DNA from: Lantana camara
Lineage: Eukaryota > Streptophyta > Magnoliopsida > Lamiales > Verbenaceae
Length of the DNA: 64,000 nucleotides
Direction of reading: 5' to 3'
Assembly (NCBI GenBank): GCA_037501455.1
Contig: CM074857.1
Span: forward strand, 110,703,501 to 110,767,500
Position 1 is the stretch's first letter. Each line of letters begins with the position of its first letter. The position numbers and the translations under genes were made by a program. Shown here piece by piece: positions 35,032 through 46,638 of this stretch. The notes under the pieces were generated by a model that was given only the letters and a program-made list of their open reading frames with translations, ran no database searches and was not told the origin of the DNA.

Positions 35032-35324
35032 TTGCAGTAGGATGTTTATTTCTGCTTATTTACGTTATTGTTATTTCATAGTTTATAGTATTTGCAATTT
35101 ATGGTTTAAGTATTTTTAGTTTGCGCGGCAGTCCCTGGTTTATGGGCAACTAGTTTATTATTGTTTGGAACCCTTGTTTTGAGTTATCAAAGAATAGAGA
35201 TTTTCCTTCAAACCTAAAGCTCTCTCGTCTTTCTTCAACCTCCCGTTCTCCCACCGGCGGGTCCTTATCGGACTAGTTTGTGAGCTCAGACTACTCTGAC
35301 GTCTCAATAATTCATATCTTAACA
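34851..35324 (+). repeat. 3' LTR of Reina-like element
   Basis: It starts TGATAAGG right after the purine run GGGGTGAGAG and ends CTTAACA followed by TACTT. It contains the last ~180 bp of the pol frame. Confidence 0.93.
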
Positions 35325-35545
35325 TACTTACAAGAATTTGAATTCCAAAACTAGAGTGTTTCAATTCAACATTAGGACTTTTATACAAATGTTGTGTCCA
35401 TTGCATATTTGCAATCTTCATTGTCAATTAGTGTAGATGACTCCATTGAGGCAAAGTTCCAGAAGACCCACGACTAAAAAATGATCCAATGCCGTGAAAC
35501 TCTCATTCGTGAGAAACCTCGGCGACGCGACGACATACTATGTCG

Positions 35546-35925
35546 TTGTTCGTTATCATATTTCACTAATAAATTAGGTGGAATTGGTGCTCTAAGTAAT
35601 ACCCAAATGCAAAGGATTCAGGAAACTCAATTTAGCGCATTCCTTCACATATAGGGCTTTCCAGGTACAAACAAACACGTTAGTTTCCTTCTGGATTGTT
35701 TTGATTGGGTCAAATGGACATTCAACTTTGGGTACATCAGTGTACCCTTTATTGAGAAGGAGTTCTCATTTGTGTTGGGACTACAATGTGAGGGTCATCC
35801 CATTGGCCCTTATATTAGAGTGAAATCACGATTTCGCTGTCTGTATTTTGATAATAGAAATGGTAGGGTAACACGTGCTAACACATTGGAGAGGTTAGGG
35901 GAATTGACTTCTAGGAGAGGTTAGC
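35546..35925 (+). pseudogene. Possible DUF1985-like transposon domain fragment
   Basis: One frame with a single internal TAG reads RYHISLINKLGGIGAL, MQRIQETQFSAFLHI, a stop, FLLDCFDWVKWTFNFGY and EFSFVLGLQCEGHP. The pattern of an F-x-x-FL block, then FD, then a VLGL-C-G block resembles the DUF1985 region of plant Ulp1-type Mutator elements. The match is by pattern only. The Reina element lies just upstream. Confidence 0.35.
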
Positions 35926-37946
35926 AAAATCTATTTATTAATTATGTATAATCATATTTCCTCGCAAAATTGCTACCAAAAAAAGATATTTCCTCAAAAA
36001 ATTCAAAATATATATTATAAAAAACACTTCTACTACTATTACTAATATTATATAAATATTTTCAATTAATAATTAAGTACAAATTATTTTAAAAGATACA
36101 AAAATGCTTCTTGTTTATAATTTGTTTCCCTTTTAAATCGTTTTGTTATTTCCCTTTAGATGTTTTTTTTTTTTTTTTTTTGTTATTTTCAAATACAATC
36201 ATTATAATATTTCCAACCCCATCCTTTTCCTTTTTTTTTTTCTTTCCATCTTCCCAAACCACCGCTAGCCCCACCTTTGTACACTACCACCATTACATCA
36301 CCACCACCGGGCTCCATAGTGGAAAACGCATACGATTTTCTCCGCCGATACTCACCAGCCACTTCATCAGTCAACTTCAGATCATCTAAATACAAGTAAT
36401 TTTATATTAAAAAAATGCAAAAAGATTTATGGCCACTACTGCTTGATATGTGGGGATCGATCACTTTCAGTGGCCCTTCACCCAGATCATCTAAACCACC
36501 ATCGATCACTTTCAGTGGCCCTTGACCCAGATCTGCCCCCACCGCTGCTTCCTAGATTCTTTCGCGTTGTAAGAGAGAGAGAGAGAGTTAGTGGGGATCG
36601 GAAAAAAACAGTAGAGAATCGAAAAATCCTGTCGGTGGAGCACCGTGCTTCACAGCAGAGATAGACGAGAAGAAAAGAGAGAGAGAGAGAGAGAGAAAAT
36701 TAGTTTGAGACATGGTGATTTTTTAGGGAAAAATCCCACATTTTGGTATACATCAGATGTAGAAGGGCAATTTTATCATTTTTAATTTTTAACATTCAAT
36801 TAAAAATTTAAGAAAAAAAGTGTTCAATTTCGTCAGGGGCATGGTGGTAATTTTATATTTTCCATTTGAGACCTCAAGTCAGACACGTCCTTAAGGGATT
36901 AAAATGTAATTTCCCAAAATACAGACCCTGCATTGTAATTTCGCCTATTGTGAGGGTAATCAGATGTAATTTACCCTAAAAACAAACTAACTATGACCAT
37001 ATATTAGGGGATCAAAAATGTAATTTTCTATAAAATGACTTAAGGACCACGATACCCATGTGCAAATTCTGTTCGTAAAGAGACGGAAGTTTTGAAAATG
37101 AAAAAAATTCAATAGTACAAGACTAAAATTGACAATTTTAGAAAACATGACACCAAAAGTGAAAACGACTATATATTATGGTACCAAAAATGCAAATTTC
37201 TCTAATAATTTTCATTTATCAATATTTTGAAAATAAACAATTAATGTGTTTATTTTCCGAACAAAATAATCATATTTATTTGAAAAGTAACATACGCACG
37301 TAACTATTTTTGGCGTAATGTAATAAAGTGTTAGATATGACGGATTAGGCCACTTTATCTAATTTAACTCCTGGTATCGCATTAGTTAGGTGATATTAGG
37401 TTATTTGGGCATGGATCACTTGATTATCGATCCACTTCAAATCCACTATTATTTATTTTTTTTGGTGGAAAGAAGTAATCTGAGCATTTTGATTAGGGCT
37501 CACAATTTGGAAATTCCCAAATCCACTATTATTTATTGATTCCAACATATCAAATATAAAAAACAAGATTATCTAGTATTAACTCAATATAATCTTAACT
37601 AATAAATCGGATAGAGATTAACCTAAAAAAAAAATCTTCCATAACTAACCCTACCTAATAATATACTTTCATGCAAAACAAAACACCAAATCATTTAAAG
37701 AGAACTATTAATAGCACGTAAATATTTATTCTTATTCAAACACCACCTCTAAATCCATGCATAACTAAACAAGTAAGAAAGTTTCCACCACTACTCCTCT
37801 AAGATTCCGCCACTCATTTCCAACCCCTAGTATTTTATCAGCTTCATATGCTTTAGTTCTCACTTCTCACTTCTTGTTGAGAACTATAGATATCAGAATA
37901 AAAATCAAAATAGGGAAAGGAAACCCGAAGGGATCAAGAGAGAAAA
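35926..37946. other. Region upstream of the cupin gene
   Basis: Mostly AT-rich. A 33-bp word containing ATCGATCACTTTCAGTGG is duplicated in tandem (36457 and 36500). GAGA microsatellites lie at 36570-36587 and 36677-36697. Foldback-type ends with GTAATTTACCCT (36970-36981) resemble the MITE at 28952. The last 150 bp before the gene are pyrimidine-rich, then GGGAAAGGAAACCC, and look like a leader. No definite TATA box was chosen. Confidence 0.45.
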
Positions 37947-40900
37947 ATGGAGGTTGATTTGACGGCGAGGTTGGGACGGCGAGTCTACGGAGGAGATAAA
38001 GAGGGCGGCGCGTATTATGAGTGGGACCCTAATGACATGCCCATGCTCCGCCATGCTAACTTCGGGGCCAGCAAATTGACACTTCAGCAGTGGGGATTCG
38101 CGGTTCCAAGATACTACGATTCTGCCAGGTTCGGCTTTGTCGTTCAAGGTATAATCTATCACTTCATTATAATTTCTGTGTAAATCTTTATTTTTTGGGA
38201 TCTCTGCATTTTGATTTCTGGGTTTGATACTTTTTTCTTTGGTCATTCTCTGAAATGTGCTATCACAGGTAAGGGCATATGCGGATTAATCCTGCCGGAG
38301 AAGGAAGAGAAGAGAATCGAACTAAAAAAGGGCGACACCATCTGCCTCCCCCAGGGTTGCGTCACGTGGTGGTACAACCGCGAGGAGCACTACGACTTTG
38401 CAATCTTCTTTCTCGGGGACACCTCAAAGGGCAACAAGCCCGGGATTCTAACCGAATACCTACTGACAGGCTCCCATAGCATCCTCAGTGGATTCTCGAC
38501 CGAGTTCATGAGCCGCGCTTTTGACTTGGATGAAGAAATGACGAAAACCCTAATCGAGTCGCAGAAGAAACGGGGCATAATCAAACTCAATGAAGAGTTC
38601 AAGATGCCGGAGCCGAGGAAAGAAGATTTCGAGGGTTATGCATTTAGGAGCGAGGAGAAAAATTCCGAGGAAGAGGAGGACATGTATGATGACTACGAGA
38701 GATTGGAGAAGGCAAAGTATTTGATGGTGGATTCGAGCAAGTTGCCATTGGTGGCGGAGACCGGCTTGGCCTTGGATATTGTGAAGGTGTTCAGGGATGG
38801 GTTGTACGCGCCTATTTTCTCCAACGACGGGGCGTTTAGGGTTACCTACATGTACAGGGGGAGCGGGAAGTTTCAGGTGTGTGGACCCGATGGGAAGCTC
38901 GTGCAGGATACGACGTTTCGGGCCGGGACGGTGTTCGTTCTTCCTATGTTTTATTCCGTTTCGAAGCTCGCCAATGTGTGTGGGATGGATTGGTTCTCTA
39001 TCTTGACACATCCTACGTGAGTAATATTTTCTACATTCTACTATCATATGAGAACTCAGAAATGGGTTAAAATTACTATATTGCGTGGGTATTTTGCAAT
39101 TCCAAATTTGGACAGTCCACCATGTGGGATGAGTAAATCTGGATTTGAGGAATACCCTTTTTCAAATTTTGATATGCATCCCATAATTGAGTTTATTGCA
39201 CCAAAAACTCGGTGATATACCTAATTAGAACTCAGAACACTATGATTTGAAAATTCTCAAAGAGAATCCTGTGATTGTAATAAATTAGCACTTAATTAGA
39301 ATTTCAAACACTACAGCCGTGGTTGTAGGGTTTTGAGTGCTAACTTTAATACAATCACAGGGTTTTCAATGCTAATTTATATAATCACAGGATTCTCTTT
39401 GAGAATTTTCAAATCAAATGGTTCAAAGTGCTAATTAGGCATAACACAGGGATATCCAAGCAAAAAACTCTCCCACAATTTTTGAGTTTTCGCGACGTAT
39501 AGATATATCTTGAAAGAAACTCATTATTCCACCTAGTCATGTGATACGCATGTGTTGCCTGAGTGAAATGTGTTCTGCCATCCACATTATACAGGTCATG
39601 GATTTAAAAAGAAATTTTTGTGTGAGATTTAACTAAAGAAAAAGTGATGTTGAAAAGAAAAAAGAAAATATGTGGATGCCAATGCACATCACAGGCAATA
39701 CATGTGTATGGTGTTATTAATTCAGGCATAAAATTGTCGTTTTGAAAAAATGTCTTCAAATTCTTCCAAAAAATCAAAAGTTGTAGATGAAATGTTGAAT
39801 TTGAAGAATTATTATTGTATCTTCACAATAAACACTGTAAGAATTAAGTAATAGAAATGAACCCTAAAGAATTGCAAAACGACGCCACTAAACGTTGTAC
39901 AACTATATTTACTCCCTTCGGCCTTCGGGCATTCCTTCTTTTGTGACAAATTTATCTTTGATATATTAACGGAGTACTTGCAAAACTAAAAAAATTGATT
40001 TTGTACTTTTTGTTTTATTAAATATGTTCTGATTGATAAATCAACTCTATATGAAATAAGTAGAACTAAAGTATAATCTAAAAGCACCTATGCAAATATT
40101 TTTGCATTTTGATTCTAACTTATATCTTATTTTCGTTAAACGAACAAAGTTTGTTAATCCTAATAAGAGTAATTTTAAACACTCACAACTACATTTATTC
40201 TTTTAAAACTTTTTTCCCCCATGCATATAACACTCTTACTATTCCAATTTATTACAAATTCAAATTCTATCTCACTCTTGTAAATAGAAGAGTTTAAAAA
40301 CACTCTTAGGAATTGTTTACTGTGATAGAATATGGGGTTTTGGCTTAATAAACATTCATATTCTACCTTTTACTTTGTTGGTTTTCTCCATCCCCATAAA
40401 TATATCCTAGTGCCCCTGGTTTGGAGTTGAATAGACAAAGTCTAATCTCCCACGTCCAGAGAATCAACAGAGGTTGGTCCAAACGGTTAAAGGGTTAGTT
40501 CTCGAATGCAAAGACCCGGGTTCAAATCCTTCTAGCCGCTTGGGGGTGTATGTGTTAAAAAAAAAAAAAATTTCTCCCACGTCCAGAGGTGCTGGCTATC
40601 TTTTCTAACTTAATAACACGTTATGAAATTACCACTTTGGCCTTGTAATTTTTATGTAATTACTCAGTTTTGTTGCCATGCAATCTATAAAAATTTTCTT
40701 CCTGAACCTTCCTCTTTTCTTTTCTCACGATCAAGTCCCCCTTTTTGGCAAAAATTTTCTTCCGGAATCTCCCCCAAAATTTATTTTTTTAATTGTAAAA
40801 AATACTTCAGGTGATCAATTATACTCATAGCAATGGGCAGACAATTGAAATTCTGATAATCAATAGCCTGTGTACAAAACTAAAGAATAAAAACTTCATA

Positions 40901-41511
40901 AAACTTACACTTTGAGTGGTCGGAAAGTCACGTTAGTTTGAGATCTCCTACAAAGGGTTTGTGTTGCTCCCAGACGAACCCACCCTGAAAATCTGCTTCT
41001 TGTGTTACTTTTTGAAATGAGATCGAACTACAGGTAATTGAATGTTATACACACAAACAAGGCAGGGGCAACAACGTAAATTTACCATTACATTGATGGT
41101 TTTCAAACTGGACAATGTCTTAACAAAGTGATTTGAGGTCCTCCTCGAAGTCAATGACTGGGTTCGAATCCATTTGGCCACTTGGGTGTATGTTTAATAA
41201 AAAAAAAAGTCCGAAACAGATAGAATTACAAACAATTGAAGTAGATCATTCGTTAAAGTCTTGAAATTTCTCAGGTCGTGCCCGCTTATTGAACAAAAGA
41301 TAGCTAAATTTGTTAATTACTTATGATTTCTTATTCATCATATATTTCCTCCTTTCATGGCAGTCCAAGTTTCACTAGTTTGGCCGGAAAGAATTCAGTT
41401 TTGAGGAACATTTCTCCAGAAACGCTACAGGCATCTTTTAACGTGCTCCCACATTTTGAGCAGAAGATGCGCTCCAAGAGGAAGAATGACGAGATGTTCT
41501 TCAAGGACTAG
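37947..41511 (+). CDS. Double-cupin legumin/glutelin-like protein, three exons
   Basis: The exons are 37947-38148, 38269-39016 and 41364-41511, all with GT-AG borders, giving 365 residues. This is close to Arabidopsis At2g28680/At1g07750-type RmlC-like cupins annotated as glutelin- or 11S globulin-like. The N-terminal cupin runs about residues 1-150 (LPQGCVTWWYN at 94-104). An acidic linker, EEKNSEEEEDMYDDYE, lies at 196-211, and the C-terminal cupin runs about 225-350 (RGSGKFQVCGPDGK, RAGTVFVLP). There is no signal peptide, unlike true storage globulins, so a cytosolic role is likely; the family's function is not settled. Intron 2 (2347 bp) contains a foldback MITE and two SINE-like copies. 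The frame is intact. Confidence 0.9.
39205..39460. mobile_element. Foldback MITE in cupin intron 2
   Basis: Arms of about 80 bp, near 39205-39290 and 39375-39457, are inverse to each other. They share a perfect core with TGATTTGAAAATTCTC and AGAGAATCCTGTGATT. The loop contains a second inverse pair around TGATTGTAATAAATTAGC. Exact ends are uncertain. It has no coding capacity. Confidence 0.7.
40462..40572 (+). mobile_element. tRNA-derived SINE with 16-bp target duplication
   Basis: It is flanked by a perfect repeat TCTCCCACGTCCAGAG (40446-40461 and 40573-40588). Inside, TGGTCCAAACGG resembles a Pol III A box and GGTTCAAATCC a B box, followed by TTGGGGGTGTATGTG and an A run. Body length (about 110 bp), Pol III boxes, A tail and a long target duplication together mark a SINE. 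It lies in the cupin intron in gene orientation. Confidence 0.88.
41107..41208 (+). mobile_element. Second SINE-like copy, 3' part
   Basis: GGGTTCGAATCC, then GGCCACTTGGGTGTATG and an A run parallel the 3' part of the SINE at 40462. The 5' part is diverged and no target duplication was found. Confidence 0.6.
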
Positions 41512-42511
41512 TTCACAAATGATCAGTTTCTACTTTTCTTTCTTCTCTTTTTTTTTGTTTTGGATTCACTCTAGCTCGGACCTACCACTTACGAAATAAG
41601 ATAATTCTTTTGAATTAGCTGTTCTTTGATATATCTTTTTTCCGATGTTGTAGATTCTACTGTGCTGTCGTGCATAGTAAACCAAAGCTTTTTCTGGCAT
41701 GCAGCAATAGGGTTTGATCCTAACAAACGCATGTATTAATATCAGCACTATATATGCATGCATAATGAAAAATAGAAAATTAAAAATACTATTGCTGTAG
41801 CCTGTAAGTGTATATTTTAATAGGCGATGTCATATGGAGGGATATGGGGTGAAATGACCCCACTAAGTTTTATTTTTTAACTTTCTACACGTATTTGAAA
41901 TATGATTTCTTTTATTTTTTTAATTTTAATATATATAAAATTGAAAAATATATATTTAATTGACCCTGGACGCATTTTTTACCCTATTAATTAACAATTC
42001 TCGAGTCTGTCAATTATATTCAAGTAAATATATATTGGGAAAATTACAAAAAATAATACCAACTAACCCCAATTAGTATTTTCGGGACAATTATTTTCTC
42101 GACGATAAAACTGGACAATAATCCCAAAAAACTGTCACTTTCAAGAAAAATTCATCGGAAAATGCTTTAGGGGGGCCGGAAAAAAGCTTACATGTATTAT
42201 TAATGACATGGAATTTCCTAACACAGCCACATTAGATTTATTGTTACATGGTTGACGTGTCATCCAAGTTAGATTTGTATATAGTTACATTCATAATTAC
42301 GTGGCCCAAAAAACTTAAAACAAATTCTTTTTTTACTTTATTTTTGAAATTTGAAAATTGTTGAATTCGTCTTACCCCAAGGCCCTGTCTTTGTTTTCCA
42401 TACTGGTTCATAATTTCGCCATTCCAAAAAAAATCATGACAGAGCATGCTCCATTGAAGCTTACGGGGGAAGCTCACCAAGGCGTAAACCGGAAGATTCT
42501 CACCATAGTGT
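41512..42511. other. Region between the cupin gene and a gypsy LTR
   Basis: The first ~250 bp are probably the cupin 3' UTR. The rest is AT-rich. A 99-codon minus-strand ORF (42244-42543) has YGENLPVYALVSFPRKLQW and DFFWNGEIMNQYGKQ, which look like protein but match no family I know. It may be a fragment of a gene. Confidence 0.4.
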
Positions 42512-45500
42512 TGTGATGCCCCGTTTTTTCGGCAAACCATCACGAGTGAGTTTAATTATATAATTTTGTTATTTTAATTCTAATTATGTGAATTATGTGA
42601 CGTCACATGCTCTCCGTGTCAATGTGAAATTAATTTTAAGTTATATGATGGCTTAGATTTTAATGGAAATGTGTTTGGACTCAATTGTCAAATTTTGGAA
42701 GTTTAGGAACCTAATTGCAATTAGGGTGTTCTTAAGCCTTTTAGGATATCTTGAGCTCGAAAATTCGGATTCGAATTCCGGCTTCACCATTGGATTCATT
42801 TCGATGATTTGGATCCTATGTTACAAGCCTCGTATTTTTCTGAAGCCATTTGAACCCTCTTTGCTTTAAAATCCAATCCGAACCGATCGGACCCGTTTCA
42901 CCCGACCCGCCTTGATCATCCCTAAAAGGGCTAATTTCTCTTTTCCTTTCCCCATTTTGGAACGCCATTTCAGCCAAGGAGAAGGAAAGCAGAAACCCCA
43001 AAGCCCTACCCCTTTGAGCTCAATAGCTTCGCCGTCTCTTGAGTCCCGACCATTCGACAATCCAAGGTAATCAATGTGTTCCTCTCATTATAAGTTTCGA
43101 TTCTATGTGAACTATGTGTTGTGCATGTTTGTATTTATGTGGGTTTGGAAAGACGGGTGAATAGTAAGGGTTTCATATTTTGGTACGTTTGAGCTCGATT
43201 CGTGATCCGATATGTGTTGCAATGTGTATTGTATGTGATTTGTTTGTCTGGTGGGAAGCTTCTTACGGGGAAGTTGGAAACCTTCCCGCACGAACAACCG
43301 CCATGGTTGTTCTGTAACTCTTTACTGGAGCTTGATCGTGGCCGTAAACGAATCATGTGTAAATTGATCACGGCCGCGAGGCCTTTTAGATTTTTGGCCG
43401 TTGGTGTTAGGAATAGTGCCCTAGAAAACCGATTCGACGTAATCTGCTTTGGGACTTTTCTTATATTACATACAATCTTTGAATAATATACGATTGATTA
43501 ATCATCATAGGCAAACACTTCTTTATATGCCAATACGTGTTTTGTGTGTTTCCATTATGTGCGCATGTATGAGAACTCCCCTAATCCTGATGACTTTAGG
43601 ACTCTACCATTTAGGTGAAATGGTTCATGGAACGAGCCCTATATCACATAAGTCATGATTAGTAAAATACTCCAAGCCGACGAGTCCTACCGACAGTGGG
43701 AGTGTCAACCTGACTCCTCTGAGGCTTGCTTGTGGGATCACGCCCTTAAGAAGGACCACCTTGTTTCATGGAGGTGCAAAGTGTATAGTTGATATGTGCG
43801 TGATACATGAGGGTGCTTACTTCAATAAGTAAGTTCATTGAGGTGCCCCGTGTGAGAACATTCCTAAATGGGAAAGGAAGTTTCTATTTCAGGAAATGGA
43901 AACTTCCATATTAGGAAATATCTCACGAGTCATTGATGTGATTAATTGATCCTTAGACTTGAGGTTCCATGTCACTTTATGAGTTAAATCTGTAGTCTTA
44001 GGTATAAGCTTTAAAGGGTGTCGCCTTAGACAACTGATTCAAGGCTTATGCTAGGGCTGCACAAGTGATTCATGAAAGTGAATGAGAATCAAGAAAGGAC
44101 CTAGACTTGCATTTGCAAGGTGATCTCTTATTGTGTAAGTCATTCATATGCCATATGAAGTCCTTGGCCAAGGCAGTAGATACAGACATCAAGAAAAGGG
44201 TTTCTTGGATTGAGATCAAATGGATATGAAATGTACTTAGCTTTAAGACAAGATTATTAGGGTTCTAATTATTCCCTTACCCTAGATCTTGGTTGAGAGA
44301 TAGTAAGTAGGAGGATTGTATCTCACATGAATCAATGACTTAAAGGTTCTGTCGAATTCGAACATTCCAATTCAGCTAGGGGTTAAACACCTGTTGCTAG
44401 ACTATGGTCGTTTAATCTGTGGACTGATTAATTAATTAGTGAATTAATTAATCAGGGTCACTGCTAATTGAATTGAGAACCTAGAGGGTCACACACAACA
44501 ACTTGGTTACATGAGTTGAGGCTTTAAAATGATTAAACGAGTTAATCGGGCAAGAGGGTTCCACACATGTGGCTCACGTGAGTGACACGTGTCTCACACG
44601 TGTGTAAATATATCTGTATATTTATTTATTTGTTAAATAATTAATGTGATTAATTATTTAATAGACTTTGGTTTAATTTTGAATTGAAAAGAAAGTCTTA
44701 TTTTGGAGAAAAATAATATAGTTAATTAATTACGAATTAATTAATTAGATAAAATAAGTTATTTATTTTAAATAAATAAAGTATAAAATTATCCAAAAAT
44801 AGTTTGGATATTTTAGCTCTCTTAAAAGTTGATTTGAATTAGAATTCAAAGTCAAAGTTGGAAAATACTTGATGATCAAGTAATAGGAGAGAGGGACCAA
44901 AATCCTTAGTCCATAAGGACTAGGATTTTCGGCCACCCCTCCCTTTCCTATATATAGGGGAGCTCATGCTCCCCTTAGAGAGTAATTGGCAATTCTTTTG
45001 GTTCATGTGTTGAACACCTTCCATTCTCCAAGATCAAATAAACCCTAGGTTAAGCCTAAACACTAACTAGAGAACTAGCATCCTTACTAGTTAGATTGTA
45101 GCCAAGTTGGTGGACTATCTCTAGAGAGCTTCAAGTTAGAAGTTTTAAAGATTCGAGCTTTACCAAGGAGTGGGGATCAAGCAAAACGACCAGAAGGGAT
45201 GATGAAGCGATTCTGAACCCAACAGGAAACGAGTGAAAAAATCGAACCAAAGAAGATGGCGAAAACCGTTCGTCCATATCCTGAAGGATGAATTTTTTCA
45301 CGAGGGTTTTATGGCTGGCAGATTTCTACTTTCGCAAAACTGGTTTTCGAAGGGAGTTTCAATCATGCCTTTCTCGTTTCATGTTTCTTTCTTTATGTTA
45401 TATCGTTAAGAACTTCCCTAACATGATTTGAATCCAGGTTGGTGTGGATTGTTATCCCTACAATGGATTCTGAAGTAGAAAGAGATTTCGAGGGACGGGT

Positions 45501-46107
45501 TGCCATTACCGCACGAAGCGCGTTTGAGGGCGGCTCAAAACGTGTCTAGAAAGCTACTACCTAAGTGAGTTTCTTGATCTCTACGAATTTGGATTCACGA
45601 TTGCGAGTCTAACATCCTTTTGTTGGAAAAATTTTTAAATTTTCGCTACTTTCTGATTCCTGTTTTCCAATAGTTGGAACTTCGTCGCAACCACGAAGCT
45701 TTTCAAATGATTTTGGCTGCAGCCGCGAGGGCCTTCCAGGAGACTTTCAGGCATTGCATCATGGCCGCAACGCTTTTCAGTACATTTTTATCGCTGCCGC
45801 TATGCAGTTCAGGGGAACGTGGAATTTTGTGTTTTGATCCGGTTTTCTCTAGTTTCATTCGTTCTTTTCGTTCTTTTTCCACCCCAAGCATGATCCTAAT
45901 GTGCCTTATGATTGTTGAATGTTATGCATAGCCTTAAATGCTCTGTTATGATTCTTTGCCTTCTGACTGTGTGAAATGTATATGAATGGGGATCATGCAT
46001 CATACGTATTGCATCTACGACATGCATATGTGCCGTGTGTCTATGCTGTTCATCTTTGAGTTTAAATCTGGCATTTTATGTTCAGTTCGTACAGGTGCAC
46101 TATTGAG
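42512..46107 (+). repeat. Tekay-like LTR, truncated, split by a copia solo LTR
   Basis: It starts TGTGATGCCCCG (preceded by AGTGT) and follows the first LTR in order: GTTTAGG, GAGCTCG, CTTCACCATTGGATTC, a palindrome row, and CAGTTCGTACAGGTGCAC at its end (46088-46105). It then joins unrelated sequence, so its 3' end is missing. A copia solo LTR (43405-45672) interrupts its palindrome row. Confidence 0.75.
43405..45672 (+). repeat. Ty1/copia solo LTR with target duplication gttgg
   Basis: The segment starts TGTTAGGAATAGTGCCC and ends TTTTCCAATA, with the final CA changed to TA. GTTGG flanks both sides (43400-43404 and 45673-45677). Much of it is collinear with the copia LTR at 46639. No internal region is present, so it is the product of LTR-LTR recombination. 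Confidence 0.85.
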
Positions 46108-46638
46108 GGTTTTTCTTTAAAGTTTTAATTTAAGCCTTATATTCGTGCAAGCGTACACTTATCAGGTATAGCACATAAGGTGTCAAATCCACAGAGAAGG
46201 AAAAACTAATCAAACACTCAGTACATTCTCCAATCGATAGGCCGAACAAAGAAGAAGGACTGAGTGACTCTACTACTGACTACTAGGACTGACTCAATTC
46301 AAAATAAATAACTTAAACAATAAACATATAGCGAGGGAAATAATAATAATGCAACTCATTATTCAAATCCATGCTTAACAAATTCTCTAGTTCTCATAAT
46401 TCTAATTACGATTGTTTATGCCAGCTTCTCTTGAAGTCAAGCACACGTGCTTAAGTGTTTATGTAATCCACTCTCATGGTCAAACATTGAAAAATAGTTT
46501 AAACCAAAAGAACAAGATTAGTATAATTAAATAATAGTGGCTTGTCATACATTATATAATCACCAATTGCTCAGAGAAAGAAAGAATCTCTTCATCTATT
46601 TAATTCTAAGTATTTAAGAATTAATTATCTGAATTCAC
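46108..46638. mobile_element. Unclassified retroelement fragment
   Basis: The stretch GTGCAAGCGTACACTTATC followed by GTCAAATCCACAGAG resembles a motif seen near the LTR-internal border of some plant gypsy elements. No domain was recognised. It is bordered by the truncated Tekay-like LTR on the left and the copia LTR on the right. Confidence 0.3.

Larger units (their letters stand above)
29913..35324 (+). mobile_element. Nearly complete Reina-like Ty3/gypsy chromovirus
   Basis: A 5412-bp element has two LTRs, a PBS, a single gag-pol frame, a polypurine tract (34837-34850) and a C-terminal chromodomain. It is flanked by TATTT (29908-29912) and TACTT (35325-35329), a 5-bp target duplication with one change. 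The zinc knuckle CYNCDEKWSRGHRC and the chromodomain with WLVRW and DATWE point to the Reina clade. It is inactive because of one frameshift, six premature stops and altered catalytic residues. LTRs are about 95% identical by eye, so it is far younger than the surrounding remnants. Confidence 0.92.

Noticed and set aside
40474..40550. A tRNA gene, because of A- and B-box-like motifs
   Set aside because: No cloverleaf acceptor stem can be drawn, and an A tail with a 16-bp target duplication identifies a SINE.
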